A DNA stretch of 64,000 nucleotides, taken from NCBI GenBank assembly GCA_031550725.1, contig JAVBOH010000013.1, positions 1 to 64,000 on the forward strand, given 5' to 3'. The notes under the pieces were generated by a model that was given only the letters and a program-made list of their open reading frames with translations, was not told the origin of the DNA and searched no databases. Shown in pieces: positions 1 through 8,385 of this stretch (the first letter of the stretch is position 1; each line of letters starts with the position of its first letter). This DNA is from UBA946 sp031550725 (GTDB taxonomy: Bacteria > Bacillota > Clostridia > Oscillospirales > Ruminococcaceae). The translations under genes were made by a program, and so were the position numbers.

Positions 1-378
1 GGTAACTTTTTCATTAATGGAGATAATTTAACTGTATTTGATTTTGACGATATGGAGTATTCATGGTATATAAATGATATATCTATGGTCTTATATTATG
101 CTGTCTATCAAAACCATTATAAAATCCAAGATAAAAATTACTCTGAGCAATTTTTTAACAGTTTTATGAATGGGTACAACAAAGAAAATCATATTGATAA
201 ATCATGGTATAAACATATTCCATACTTTTTAAAACTTCGTCATATAATTCTATACATAGCATATCATCAATCCTTTGATTTGGATAATTTACAAGAAAAT
301 CAATCTGAACTTTTATCAGGGTTATACAATGATATTATTACAAATAAAGAACTGCTTGACTTATCGTTTTTGAAATGA
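1..378 (+). CDS. Phosphotransferase family protein, C-terminal part
   Basis: The reading frame is open from the first base, so only the C-terminal 125 residues are present. It begins GNFFINGDNLTVFDFDD, which matches the catalytic-loop Asn and the DFD metal-binding motif of the aminoglycoside phosphotransferase/choline kinase fold. The rest is a helical C-lobe typical of the family. Such proteins phosphorylate small molecules, including antibiotics, in the cytoplasm. The real substrate cannot be told, because the N-lobe and most of the substrate pocket lie outside the window. It is the first of a row of resistance-like genes on this strand. Confidence 0.72.
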   Translation, partial: GNFFINGDNLTVFDFDDMEYSWYINDISMVLYYAVYQNHYKIQDKNYSEQFFNSFMNGYNKENHIDKSWYKHIPYFLKLRHIILYIAYHQSFDLDNLQENQSELLSGLYNDIITNKELLDLSFLK

Positions 379-380
379 AA

Positions 381-410
381 CCTATTCACACTTAGAAATA
401 TTTGAATAGG
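381..410 (+). terminator. Inverted repeat after the phosphotransferase gene
   Basis: CCTATTC and GAATAGG flank a 16-base loop just after the stop codon. There is no clear T-run, so termination is only possible. Confidence 0.35.
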
Positions 411-494
411 ATAATGTGATAAAAGCAAATTAGAATTCCACAAGTTTTACTTGTGTTTAGAATAGATATTTTACATTTAAGGAGATGATGTCTT

Positions 495-545
495 ATGAAA
501 AATATACGCATCAATAATTACACACGGAGAGTAACTATATTTTAG
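495..545 (+). CDS. Leader peptide MKNIRINNYTRRVTIF
   Basis: A 16-codon ORF (ATG at 495, TAG at 543) has its own Shine-Dalgarno AAGGAGATGATG about 10 bases upstream. It lies 25 bases before the GNAT gene. Its C-terminal RRVTIF matches the ends of two other leader ORFs in this window (4615 on the plus strand and 15437 on the minus strand, both ending RVTIL). Its last codons lie in one arm and the loop of a hairpin. This layout is that of attenuation leaders of inducible antibiotic-resistance genes, where a stalled ribosome alters downstream folding. The inducer is unknown. Confidence 0.7.
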   Translation: MKNIRINNYTRRVTIF

Positions 546-553
546 CTCTCCGT
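524..553 (+). promoter_or_regulatory. Attenuator-type hairpin over the leader stop
   Basis: ACGGAGAG (524-531) pairs perfectly with CTCTCCGT (546-553). The 5' arm covers the Arg-Arg codons of the leader peptide, and the hairpin ends shortly before the Shine-Dalgarno AAGGAGAG of the next gene. A ribosome stalled on the leader would open this hairpin. Confidence 0.6.
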
Positions 554-570
554 AAATTAAGGAGAGTATT

Positions 571-1023
571 ATGGATAAAAAAGTTATAATAGAAGAGTTG
601 GATGTAAACAACTGGTTAAAAATCTGCGACCTATCTGTCAGTGATGAGCAAAAAGTGTTTTTTTCAGTTCCCAATGTATATTGGATTGGTATTAGTCGAT
701 ACGAACTAAAAAACAAACTCTTTGCTATAAAGGCTGATAATGACTATGTTGGTTTAGTAGGTGCTGGATTATATGAAGATGGTGTAGTTGGTGATATTGA
801 TCCACTAATGATAGATTATCATTATCAAGGTAAAGGTTATGGAAGAGCTGCTATGCTGCTAATAATTGAATATCTGCGAGAAAATCTCGGTGTTCCTGCT
901 GTCAATATTAGCTATCGAAAAGTAAACATAGGTGCAGAAAAGCTGTATGAATCACTTGGGTTTGAGGTTTTTGGTGGAAATGAAACTAACACTTGGAGAA
1001 CTCTTAATTTAACTAAAGAATAA
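571..1023 (+). CDS. GNAT family N-acetyltransferase
   Basis: A 150-residue single-domain acetyltransferase. The acetyl-CoA binding segment is visible as the beta4-alpha3 pyrophosphate loop YHYQGKGYGRAAM (residues about 85-97), the Q/RxxGxG/A motif of the family. The C-terminal LYESLGFEVFGGN is the usual last part of the fold. It probably transfers an acetyl group from acetyl-CoA to an amine on a small molecule or protein. Its start has the Shine-Dalgarno AAGGAGAG. It is preceded by a leader peptide and hairpin, so expression is likely attenuated until an inducer stalls ribosomes. The substrate is unknown. Confidence 0.85.
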   Translation: MDKKVIIEELDVNNWLKICDLSVSDEQKVFFSVPNVYWIGISRYELKNKLFAIKADNDYVGLVGAGLYEDGVVGDIDPLMIDYHYQGKGYGRAAMLLIIEYLRENLGVPAVNISYRKVNIGAEKLYESLGFEVFGGNETNTWRTLNLTKE

Positions 1024-1230
1024 CGCCGCAATATAGAACATAATTTGCAGTACAGCTAATTCTAAAAAAATTTTAAAATTACGGAAGTTCATATGGGCTT
1101 CCGTATTTATTTATCTAGCAAAATCGTTCGGTTATTTCTGTCCAGTTTTCACGGACGGATTGTAGTCTACTCAATATTTTTGTTCCTTTATTTTTTTGTT
1201 GATTTATTTGAGGTGGAGTGGTATAATAGA
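1024..1230 (+). repeat. Spacer repeat, copy 1: post-stop box, terminator and promoter
   Basis: Three parts recur in the same order at 5144-5349. A degenerate box with GCAGTACA..TAATTCT follows the stop. A terminator hairpin (about 1079-1108, ACGGAAG/CTTCCGT then ATTTATTT) is next. About 90 bases of near-identical sequence with TTCGGTTATTTCTGTCCAG, GGACGGATTGTAGTCT and a promoter complete it. The promoter is TTGATT at 1199-1204 and TATAAT at 1222-1227, with a 17-base spacer. Confidence 0.8.
1199..1227 (+). promoter_or_regulatory. Sigma-A type promoter of the HTH/BtrH-like gene
   Basis: TTGATT and TATAAT are separated by 17 bases, with an extended GTGG before the -10. The same 29-base promoter is found nearly unchanged at 5321 and 6105. 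The next start codon is 240 bases away, leaving a long 5' UTR of unknown role. Confidence 0.75.
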
Positions 1231-1467
1231 TAAAAACTTATAATAATAAAAAATACAATTGAAACATGAAAATTTATCCATATGGAATAGGTTTTATTGT
1301 ACATAATTTATTACCCTAATCTTTACACAACCCACAGTTGAGATATAATTTTTAAAACATAAACTAAGATACATTGTATTTCTATGTCATTTGATGTATA
1401 CTAATCATGTCAGCTGAACATGGTAAATAACGGTTTACTGAAAATAAATATTGAGGAGAATCTTTAT

Positions 1468-3237
1468 ATGGATACATATAAAATCGGTAAACAAATATCA
1501 ATGCTTCGAAAAGAACATGGTTATACTCAAGAGAGCCTTGCAGAAATTTTAAATGTAAGTCCACAGGCAGTATCAAAATGGGAAAATGGACGTGCATTAC
1601 CCGAAACATCTCTGCTTTCGTCTTTAGCAAAAGCACTTAATACAAGCATTGATTCAATATTAACTGATAACAAAATTCAAATTCTATCCGCATTTTATGG
1701 TGATGGATTAGAGAGTTTCAATGTAACAAATCGTTTAAATAAGTTCATTCAAAATGATACGCTTGAAATTGAAGTAAATGCATTATCACTTGCTTGCCCC
1801 ATAAATAATAATCATCCAAAGTATCTGATTGTAAAATATCAAACAGAACATGGTGAGTTTTATACTTATACTGAAAATGGTAAAATACTCGTTATCAATC
1901 CTAAGATTGAGGGTTATAATATAACTGATAAAGCAGAAATTATTGCAGCATCATATGGTACAGAAAAGTCACATTATAATGTTATTCAAAAAATAAAGCA
2001 TTACAAGGTTTTTAACTGGAATGAATATCACGCTGATCATGAAGCGTTCCCAAGTGACCCGTCAAGTGATGATAAGGAGTATCTCACTTTTGTTTATATA
2101 AGTAATGATGGTATACATCTTGTAACCTGTGAAGAAGGTGAAAGCATTGCATATAATTCTAATAAAACAGAGCTTTTTAGAAGGCAAACAAGCAATGAAT
2201 ATTTTATACCTAAAGTTCCAACGATACCTGAATTCGGAAAAGGTATGGAATGTTCATGGGTTGCAGCTTTAACTACAGCTTTACAGGCTATGAATGTTAA
2301 AACAACATATGAGCAAGTTATGGGTGTTTCTGGTGCATGCTACAGACTTGCGTTTTATTCACCTGGGTGGGATTATAGTTCTGTTGACGGACTTGTTGCT
2401 TATGATTATGCAACTTCAGGATATAACGCATTTTGATATACACCTGAATTTGCAAACAGAGTAGATAAAGAAAATCGTTCTGAAGTGCGTAAAAGGATAC
2501 TAAGTGATATTCGACGTAATATGCCTGTCCTCGCTATAAATCTGCGTGTTGCTCCTGAATGGGGTGTGATTTGTGGATATAAGGATAACGGTGCTGATTT
2601 ATTTTGCCGTACAAAATATGATGCCGAGATTTTAGATGATCCCGATTTTGAACATGGTGAGGTATTTCGTCCCATTAGGGATAATCCATATGACTACCTT
2701 TTTGTAGATAACTGGCCTTTTCTTATCACTTATTTCAGCAACGAAACCATACCTCCCACAGATAAAGATAATTTGATAAATTCATTGAGGATTTTTATTG
2801 ACTGTAGTGAACAAGAGATCAACCGTGGTTATCAAATGGGATTTAAAGCATATGAAACATGGTGCAGTGATTTGCTTGATGATACATGGTATGAGAATAA
2901 TGATAATGAACAGTTTGCTCGACGTTTTTCAGTTAATCAATTCTGCACGCTTGCTTTATATGATGCAAGAAAATCTGCATATGTATACCTTAACTCCAGT
3001 AAGAATTTAATTGATGACAAGACAGATGAAATGAATTGTATTACAAACCTTTTCGAAAACATCTCCGAAAAAGCAAGTCAAATTCATATTATGCTTGACA
3101 GTGGCGAATATCTCGACGGTGAAAAAGCACGCAATTTTTGGACAAAAGAAATGCGTTCTAAACAAGCAGAATTGTTATCAGAAATGCTTGAAGCTGAACA
3201 CGAAGCAATGGTCATTGCTAAAAAAATTGTTGAATAA
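1468..3237 (+). pseudogene. XRE regulator fused to a BtrH/papain-like domain, interrupted by an in-frame TGA
   Basis: ATG 1468 follows the site TTGAGGAGAATC, and the frame stays open to 3237 except for a TGA at 2434-2436. Residues 1-65 form an XRE helix-turn-helix (QISMLRKEHGYTQESLAEIL then VSPQAVSKWENGR). The middle is unknown. The region around ECSWVAALTTAL (about 264-275) resembles the N-terminal papain-like domain of BtrH, and the homology carries on across the stop (NAF-stop-YTPEF), so the ancestral codon was probably TGG. If translated as written, the products are a 322-residue truncated regulator and perhaps a fragment restarted near 2485. Family knowledge points to an acyl- or peptide-processing enzyme joined to a DNA-binding domain; its function is not established. 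Confidence 0.75.
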
Positions 3238-3311
3238 AATATTATTACAATTCTGAAAATATTATCAAATATGCAATTTAGAGAATTTATATTTTGGACA
3301 GGAGGAAAAAG

Positions 3312-3887
3312 ATGAAATTTAACGATTATTTCAAATCCGTTCCGGCACTTGAAACAGACAGACTAATATTACGCCCATTCTACCGTGAGGATATGAACGA
3401 ATATTTATCATTTGTTTTCACACCAGAAGTACAGCGTTACTTGGGTGGAGGACTACTTAGCTATGATAATGAAAAGCATATTACCAATTGGTTGAATAAC
3501 ATTAACGGCAGACTGCTAAAATCTAAAACCGTTTTTACTTGGTGTGTTGAATATAAAGCTGATGGGAAAATAATTGGCAGAATCGACTTGGGGGGATTTA
3601 TCAAAAAATCAACGGCAGAACTAGCTTATCATTTTTCAAAAGACTATTGGAATATGGGCTTTGCCAAAGAATCTATTGCGGAAGTAATACGATTCGGCAT
3701 CGAGGAATTAAAGCTACATAGGATACAGGCATTGGTTATGCCAGACAATATTTATTCTATCAAAGCCTTGAAAGGATTAGGTTTTACAGAAGAAGGACTT
3801 TTACATAAATATCCGTTCGGTAAAGAATTTCATGATGCAGTCATGCTGGCAATTATAGAAGAACAGAATACTGGAATCAACAATTAG
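3312..3887 (+). CDS. GNAT acetyltransferase, RimJ/RimL type
   Basis: A 191-residue protein with the hallmarks of the RimJ/RimL branch: an N-terminal LETDRLILRPFYREDMNEYL, a central YHFSKDYWNMGFAKESIAE acetyl-CoA loop, and the motif LHRIQALVMPDNIYSIKALK followed by LGFTEEGLL. ATG 3312 is chosen because AGGAGG stands 7 bases upstream; a TTG at 3294 lies before that site and is less likely. It probably acetylates an N-terminal amine of a protein or a small amine. It is followed after 9 bases by a broken paralogue, so the two may have been an operon. Confidence 0.87.
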   Translation: MKFNDYFKSVPALETDRLILRPFYREDMNEYLSFVFTPEVQRYLGGGLLSYDNEKHITNWLNNINGRLLKSKTVFTWCVEYKADGKIIGRIDLGGFIKKSTAELAYHFSKDYWNMGFAKESIAEVIRFGIEELKLHRIQALVMPDNIYSIKALKGLGFTEEGLLHKYPFGKEFHDAVMLAIIEEQNTGINN

Positions 3888-3896
3888 GGGGATAGA

Positions 3897-4532
3897 ATGA
3901 ATAAAGAATGTTTTGATAAAATTCCGAAAATTGAAACCGAAAGATTAATAATACGAGCATTTAATGAAACAGATTTCCAAGAATATGTTACTTGGCATTG
4001 TGGTGATATTCTTTAGTACATGAGAGGTATTCATTACATAAAAAAAGATGATATAGATGGATTTAAAAGATTTTTCTTTAAGAATGTACCAAGAATGCTT
4101 GAAACAAAAGAATCTATTATTTGGTGCATTGCTGAAAAAACTACAAACAGGAACATTGGCAAAATTGAATTGTGTAAATTTGACTTTAATGTCAACAGTG
4201 CAGAAATTGGGTATTGCTTGTCTAAAGAAGAACGTACAAAAGGATATATGACAGAAGCAGTCAACGCAATATAAAAATGGGGTTTTGAATCGCTTGAATT
4301 AAACCGGATATATTCACATGTTTGGGATGAAAATAAAGCATCTTCATCTGTATTGGAAAAATGCGGTTTCAAATTAGAAGGCTTGTTAAGAGAAAATGAT
4401 TTAAATAATTTTACTTTTGATGGTCACGAAATAAAAGATACAAAAAAAGAAAAACTATTTGTTGAGCAAAAATCTTATAAAAATGTGCGTGTATATGGAC
4501 TATTAAAAAACGAGTACCAACTTACCAAATAA
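3897..4532 (+). pseudogene. Broken GNAT acetyltransferase (two in-frame stops)
   Basis: Starting at ATG 3897 (GGGGG site just before it), one frame encodes a whole RimJ/RimL-like acetyltransferase of about 210 codons. It is cut by TAG at 4014-4016 and TAA at 4272-4274. The start (KIETERLIIRAFNETDFQEY), middle (SAEIGYCLSKEERTKGYMTE) and end (LNRIYSHVWDENKASSSVLE then KCGFKLEGLLREND) are all in frame and match the family. Both stops could arise by single substitutions, so this is a recently decayed paralogue of the preceding gene. Confidence 0.88.
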
Positions 4533-4614
4533 GCATAATACACAGTATTTCATTAGTAATTATAACGTAGTGCAAACTACGATTTAATAATCTCAAAAAG
4601 AAAGGGTGTTAGTT

Positions 4615-4680
4615 ATGAAACATACACTTATAGTTACCGCAAAAGAACAGGAAACAAACGGGAGGGTGACTATACTTTAA
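4615..4680 (+). CDS. Leader peptide ending GRVTIL
   Basis: A 21-codon ORF (MKHTLIVTAKEQETNGRVTI-L, then TAA) has the site AAAGGGTG 8 bases upstream. It lies 28 bases before the GNAT gene at 4708. Its last residues RVTIL and the DNA under them (GGAGGGTGACTATACTTTAA) match the reverse-strand leader at 15437-15384. Both sit upstream of resistance-like enzymes. This supports a common attenuation device carried with different genes. Confidence 0.72.
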   Translation: MKHTLIVTAKEQETNGRVTIL

Positions 4681-4687
4681 CTCTCTT
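4661..4687 (+). promoter_or_regulatory. Attenuator-type hairpin over leader stop
   Basis: GGAGGGT pairs with ACTCTCTT (one G-U pair) across the leader stop codon, just upstream of the Shine-Dalgarno TTGGAGGAAG. Loop and 5' arm match the other two leaders. Confidence 0.5.
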
Positions 4688-4707
4688 TTAAAATTGGAGG
4701 AAGAAAA

Positions 4708-5139
4708 ATGGTTAGAAAATTTGAGGACTCGGACATCGCAAAATGTGCCAAGATTATGCAGTCTGTATACAACAATGAAATGTGGCAGTGTTACTGGAAC
4801 GATGATACTGCCTGCGCTTATCTTTGCGATTTTGTAGAACATAAAAAATTTGTTGGCTTTACTGTGGTTGAAGATTCTGAAGTGGTAGGAGCAATTATAT
4901 GCCGTGAAAAAGTGTGGTGGAACAATAGCGAATTATATATAGAGGAAATGTTTGTTTCACCGCAATTTCAAAGGCGTGGGTATGGACAACAGCTTTTAAG
5001 AGCTGCTGAAAATTATGTACATGAAAAGAATTTGGCAGGCATTACACTTTCAACAAATCGCTTTTCATTTGCACCTGATTTCTACAGAAAAAATGGTTTT
5101 ACTGACGGTGAGCATATACTGTTCATGTATCATGTTTAA
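4708..5139 (+). CDS. GNAT family N-acetyltransferase
   Basis: A 143-residue single GNAT domain. The acetyl-CoA loop is VSPQFQRRGYGQQLLRAAE (about residues 88-106), with the classic RRGYG. The C-terminal FYRKNGFTDGEHILFMY is the final strand of the fold. The start has GGAGGAAG 7 bases upstream. It acetylates an unknown amine substrate in the cytoplasm. A leader peptide and hairpin lie immediately upstream, so induction by a translation-blocking compound is plausible. The post-stop repeat box follows directly. Confidence 0.86.
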   Translation: MVRKFEDSDIAKCAKIMQSVYNNEMWQCYWNDDTACAYLCDFVEHKKFVGFTVVEDSEVVGAIICREKVWWNNSELYIEEMFVSPQFQRRGYGQQLLRAAENYVHEKNLAGITLSTNRFSFAPDFYRKNGFTDGEHILFMYHV

Positions 5140-5196
5140 AACCCCGCCGAATAAGCATAATGTGCAGTACACATAATTCAAAACGAAAAATTCTTA

Positions 5197-5225
5197 ATAC
5201 GGAAGTTCATAATGGACTTCCGTAT
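5197..5225 (+). terminator. Terminator of the GNAT gene at 4708
   Basis: A 10-12 bp stem (ATACGGAAGT with ACTTCCGTAT) is followed by TTATTTA. It is the best-preserved copy of the repeated GGAAGTTC hairpin. Confidence 0.7.
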
Positions 5226-5320
5226 TTATTTACCTGACAAAAGCGTTCGGTTATTTCTGTCCAGTTTTCACGGACGGATTGTAGTCTGATTAATATTTTT
5301 GTTCCCTTTCTTTATTATTA

Positions 5321-5349
5321 TTGATTTTTTTGGGGTGAAGTGGTATAAT
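5321..5349 (+). promoter_or_regulatory. Repeated promoter, copy 2
   Basis: TTGATT and TATAAT lie 17 bases apart, 40 bases before the methyltransferase start. The spacer GGGGTGAAGTGG differs from copy 1 at only a few positions. Confidence 0.78.
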
Positions 5350-5388
5350 GGAGTAAGAAAATTTATATATTATGCAGGAGGTAATGCT

Positions 5389-5985
5389 ATGAAGGAAACT
5401 AAGGATTTTCGATTTGATAAAAGAGCCTCGTCATATGATGAAGGTTTTGAAGGTAAACTTTCAAGTAAGTTTTATAAACTACTGTTGAGAAAAATAGATA
5501 TAAAACAAGGAGAAAGCATTTTAGATGTTGGTTGTGGAACAGGAATGGTGCTTAGTAAAATAGATGAATCATGTTCTGTTGAGGGTTATGGGATTGATAT
5601 TGAAGAAAACATGATTAAGGAAGCTAACCGTAGATGTCCGAAGATGAATATTTTTATATCAAGCTGCTCTCAGACACCTTTTGAAAACAATAAATTTGAC
5701 ATTATAACAACCTGTATGGCTTATCATCATTTTGCTGATAAAAATGGTTTTGCTAAAGAAGCATCACGAGTTATAAAAACAGGTGGTTATCTATATATTA
5801 CAGATCCAAACTTTCCATGGGTTATACGGAAACCATTAAATTTAGCTTTGCGTATACATAAAATTGCAGGTCACTTTGGAACTGCAAAGGAAATTGGATT
5901 ATTTTTTGAGCAATATGGATTTGAGCTTATTGAAACTGAAGTTGACGCATATGCTCAATGTATAAAACTGAAAAAGGTTTCTTAA
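5389..5985 (+). CDS. Class I SAM-dependent methyltransferase
   Basis: A 198-residue protein of the Methyltransf_11 type. Motif I is ILDVGCGTGMVLSKI (about residues 44-58), motif II ends YGIDIEENMIKEA, and motif IV is FDIITTCMAYHHFAD. The N-terminal FDKRASSYDEGFEGK is typical of UbiE-like small-molecule methyltransferases. ATG 5389 has AGGAGG 7 bases upstream; a longer in-frame extension would run through the promoter. It methylates an unknown small molecule in the cytoplasm and is driven by its own copy of the repeated promoter. Confidence 0.85.
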   Translation: MKETKDFRFDKRASSYDEGFEGKLSSKFYKLLLRKIDIKQGESILDVGCGTGMVLSKIDESCSVEGYGIDIEENMIKEANRRCPKMNIFISSCSQTPFENNKFDIITTCMAYHHFADKNGFAKEASRVIKTGGYLYITDPNFPWVIRKPLNLALRIHKIAGHFGTAKEIGLFFEQYGFELIETEVDAYAQCIKLKKVS

Positions 5986-6021
5986 AACTTCATAATGTAC
6001 TAAATCCATCGTTCTTTATAA

Positions 6022-6133
6022 ATATGGGAGTTCAATTACTGGACTCTCATATTTTTATATGGATTGTAGTCTGCTCAATATTTTTTGTTCCTTTTTAGTT
6101 TATGTTGATTTATTTTGGGTGGAGTGGTATAAT
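6022..6133 (+). repeat. Spacer repeat, copy 3: terminator and promoter
   Basis: ATATGGGAGTTC/GGACTCTCATAT followed by TTTTT is the terminator (6022-6053). Then GGATTGTAGTCTGCTCAATA and the promoter TTGATT (6105) - 17 - TATAAT (6128) repeat copies 1 and 2. The middle TTCGG block is missing, so this is a shorter relative. Confidence 0.8.
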
Positions 6134-6196
6134 GGGATAAAAGTAAATTGGAATTTGCAATGAAGATAATTTATATTTTGTGCAGGAGGAGAGCAA

Positions 6197-7018
6197 ATGG
6201 AAAATAAACATTTTATATCTTGGAGTCTTGAAAACGTTAACCTTAATGATGTGCCAGATGATGTGCTAATGTCACACATAAGAATACTTGCTCATAAATT
6301 AGATAAAGAGATACAGCGTTCACACAATGCTCCCGTACAGATGAGTGAAAACACATTATCATTGTTAACATCTCGTCTTGAAGCTGCAAATAAAAGATTT
6401 ACGAATAAAAAGCCAGATTTAGAATGGGCTAATTCTATTTATGAATTATATAGAAAAACATTTTTAAACAATTTCTCTATACCATGTATTCCTAAAGAAA
6501 AGTTTGAAATCAATGAATGTGATTTTAATAAACTCCTTATGTCAAGGCGTTCTATTAGAAATTTTACCAATGAACCCATTTCAAATGATTTATTAAGAAA
6601 AATTATAAATTATGGACTTTGGGCTCCAAGCAACTGCAATGTTCAAGCTGTTAGGTATATACTTGCGAAAAGTTCAAAAGCACGAAGTGGTCTTGAAATT
6701 AATGGATTTACAAAAAATATGGGTTATTGTACGCTTGCTGTTATAGCAGACTATAGGTTTTATCCAGATGGTGATATTGACAGTCCCATTCACGATTGTG
6801 CCTCAGCAATACAAAATATTTTACTTGCCTGTCGGTATTATGGCATTGGTGCTTGTTATATTTCCGACAAAGGTGTGAATACGCATAATCGTAGAAAAGC
6901 ACTGGGTATTAAAAACGATTTTGAAAAAGTTACTGCTTTTATTTGGATGGGTCAATATGATAAAGAACCAGTTGCACCAAATAGAAGAAAATTAGAAGAA
7001 GTTCTTGAATTTATATAA
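6197..7018 (+). CDS. Nitroreductase family protein with N-terminal extension
   Basis: A 273-residue protein. Residues 1-105 are a helical extension of unknown role. From about residue 112 the FMN-dependent nitroreductase fold begins: LMSRRSIRNFTNEPISNDLL holds the RRSIR phosphate-binding motif, followed by GLWAPSNCNVQAVRY and the late ACRYYGIGACYISD. The family reduces nitro groups, quinones or flavin substrates using NAD(P)H, usually as dimers. ATG 6197 follows AGGAGGAG. It has its own promoter (6105-6133). A reductive detoxification role fits its neighbours but is inferred. Confidence 0.85.
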   Translation: MENKHFISWSLENVNLNDVPDDVLMSHIRILAHKLDKEIQRSHNAPVQMSENTLSLLTSRLEAANKRFTNKKPDLEWANSIYELYRKTFLNNFSIPCIPKEKFEINECDFNKLLMSRRSIRNFTNEPISNDLLRKIINYGLWAPSNCNVQAVRYILAKSSKARSGLEINGFTKNMGYCTLAVIADYRFYPDGDIDSPIHDCASAIQNILLACRYYGIGACYISDKGVNTHNRRKALGIKNDFEKVTAFIWMGQYDKEPVAPNRRKLEEVLEFI

Positions 7019-7023
7019 TCACA

Positions 7024-7064
7024 TCTAATAAGCATAATGTGCAGTACACCTAATTCTGCAATAT
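7024..7064 (+). repeat. Post-stop repeat box, stand-alone copy
   Basis: TCTAATAAGCATAATGTGCA and GTACACCTAATTCTGCA follow the nitroreductase stop. The box matches those at 1027, 4527 and 5146. Here it is not followed by terminator or promoter, so the next gene is probably cotranscribed. Confidence 0.65.
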
Positions 7065-7091
7065 AATAAATTTATATTTACGGAGGTAGAA

Positions 7092-7661
7092 ATGAAAGTG
7101 AAAAAGCCAAATCCTTTTGATGAATGTCCAGTTTATGAAACGCAACACTTTATATTTAAGCGTGTATGTGAAGATGATGCAGAAGATTTGTTTATATGTT
7201 ACACTGACTCGATAACATTAAAACATATGAATAATGATAATTGCCCAGGAGAATGGCGTCCTGAAGCATCTGACGAATTGAAGCATGCATGGCAAAGGGA
7301 CTATGAAAACCGAACATTTTTAAGATGGAGTATTCATGAAAAAAGTGTCGGTAAGGTTATAGGAACTATCGAAATTGCTCCGTTACCTTGGGGACAATGG
7401 TTTTTTGGAGAAGAACCACCTGTTGGTATCTTGAGAATTGACTTACTATCTATGTACGAAAAAGAAGAAGTTTTTTCAGAAATTATCAGTTTAATGTCTA
7501 CAGAATTATCAGATGATTTCGAAGTTAATAAAATTATTATGAAAGCTCCACCTGATGAACCAGCTAGGTTTAATGCACTTATTTCAAATGGATTTTATCC
7601 TGATATAAACAAAGAATGTAAATATGACCATTACTATATAAGAGTTAACCACACAGTATAA
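7092..7661 (+). CDS. GNAT-like acetyltransferase (divergent)
   Basis: A 189-residue protein beginning NPFDECPVYETQHFIFKRVC then EDDAEDLFICYTD, the usual first strand and helix of RimJ/RimL acetyltransferases, and ending with ARFNALISNGFYPDINKE. The acetyl-CoA loop is not well conserved: RIDLLSMYEKEEVFSEIISL replaces the normal RGxGxA run. It may therefore bind a different cofactor or be inactive. Shine-Dalgarno CGGAGGTAG precedes it. It is likely read from the nitroreductase promoter. Confidence 0.6.
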   Translation: MKVKKPNPFDECPVYETQHFIFKRVCEDDAEDLFICYTDSITLKHMNNDNCPGEWRPEASDELKHAWQRDYENRTFLRWSIHEKSVGKVIGTIEIAPLPWGQWFFGEEPPVGILRIDLLSMYEKEEVFSEIISLMSTELSDDFEVNKIIMKAPPDEPARFNALISNGFYPDINKECKYDHYYIRVNHTV

Positions 7662-7695
7662 TCACTAAGTTCTAAATCTATCAACCTTTATAAAC

Positions 7696-7726
7696 ACGGA
7701 AGTTCATAACGGACTTCCGTTTTTTC
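7696..7726 (+). terminator. Terminator, member of the GGAAGTTC hairpin family
   Basis: ACGGAAGTTC and GGACTTCCGT form a 10 bp stem followed by TTTTTTC. Confidence 0.78.
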
Positions 7727-7743
7727 TTGATTTGTCTACAAGA

Positions 7744-7772
7744 TTGAATTTTTCAATTATATGTGATATAAT
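7744..7772 (+). promoter_or_regulatory. Promoter of the NUDIX gene
   Basis: TTGAAT (7744) and TATAAT (7767) lie 17 bases apart. The spacer differs from the repeated promoter, but the position after a GGAAGTTC terminator is the same. Confidence 0.65.
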
Positions 7773-7814
7773 AGGATAAAACTTGCAATAAAAATAACTA
7801 TTGGAGTGATAAAA

Positions 7815-8336
7815 TTGGCTGAACTTTGGGATATTCTAGATGTGAATGGCAATAAGACAGGACGCATAATAAAGCGTGGTAAACTTATGGCTGATGGTGA
7901 CTATCACCTTTGTATATATGCATGGATAATGAATAATAATGGTGAATTTCTTATTGTTAAGCGTACACCAAATAAATCATTTCCTAACATGTGGGAGTGC
8001 GTAGGTGGCAATGCTATTTCTGGTGACGATAGTTTGACGACTGCCTTAAAAGAAGTCAAAGAAGAAACTGGTATTACCCTTGAATCACAAAACGGACAAA
8101 TGATAAAGCATCAATTACGGAAGTGCCCTTGTAACCATTGTTTAGCTGATGTGTGGCTGTTTAAGCAAGAGGTAAACATATCTGATATGGTGCTTTGTTC
8201 TGATGAAACATGTGATGTAAAATGGGCAGGTCAATCAGAAATAAATCAAATGGTTGATGATGGAACATTCGTAACATGGGATATGTTCACTCGTATAGAA
8301 GAGTTGTTTGAATTTAACCATATAAAAATAAATTAA
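7815..8336 (+). CDS. NUDIX hydrolase
   Basis: A protein of about 173 residues. The Nudix box is visible as GNAISGDDSLTTALKEVKEE followed by TGI (residues about 61-83); the first Glu of the consensus is replaced by Asp, while the REVxEE core (KEVKEE) is intact. The N-terminal ELWDILDVNGNKTGRIIKRG is shared with isopentenyl-diphosphate isomerase-like and related Nudix proteins. The family hydrolyses nucleoside diphosphates linked to another group. TTG 7815 is preferred over GTG 7806 because GTG overlaps the Shine-Dalgarno TTGGAGTGA. Confidence 0.83.
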   Translation: MAELWDILDVNGNKTGRIIKRGKLMADGDYHLCIYAWIMNNNGEFLIVKRTPNKSFPNMWECVGGNAISGDDSLTTALKEVKEETGITLESQNGQMIKHQLRKCPCNHCLADVWLFKQEVNISDMVLCSDETCDVKWAGQSEINQMVDDGTFVTWDMFTRIEELFEFNHIKIN

Positions 8337-8385
8337 TATTTGTAATAAAAATAATTTATATAATCTATGTCGAAAGGAAATCAAT

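Larger units (their letters stand above)
5144..5349 (+). repeat. Spacer repeat, copy 2: post-stop box, terminator and promoter
   Basis: This copy starts with GCCGAATAAGCATAATGTGC and AGTACA. The hairpin ATACGGAAGTTC/GGACTTCCGTAT (5197-5225) follows, then the TTCGGTTATTTCTGTCCAG block and the promoter TTGATT (5321) - 17 - TATAAT (5344). It is nearly identical to copy 1 over more than 120 bases, although the flanking genes are unrelated. Confidence 0.82.

Noticed and set aside
1468..4532. Alternative genetic code or stop-codon recoding
   Set aside because: All three stop codons (TGA, TAG, TAA) interrupt genes here, while dozens of intact genes nearby use them as normal ends. Independent mutations are the simpler explanation.
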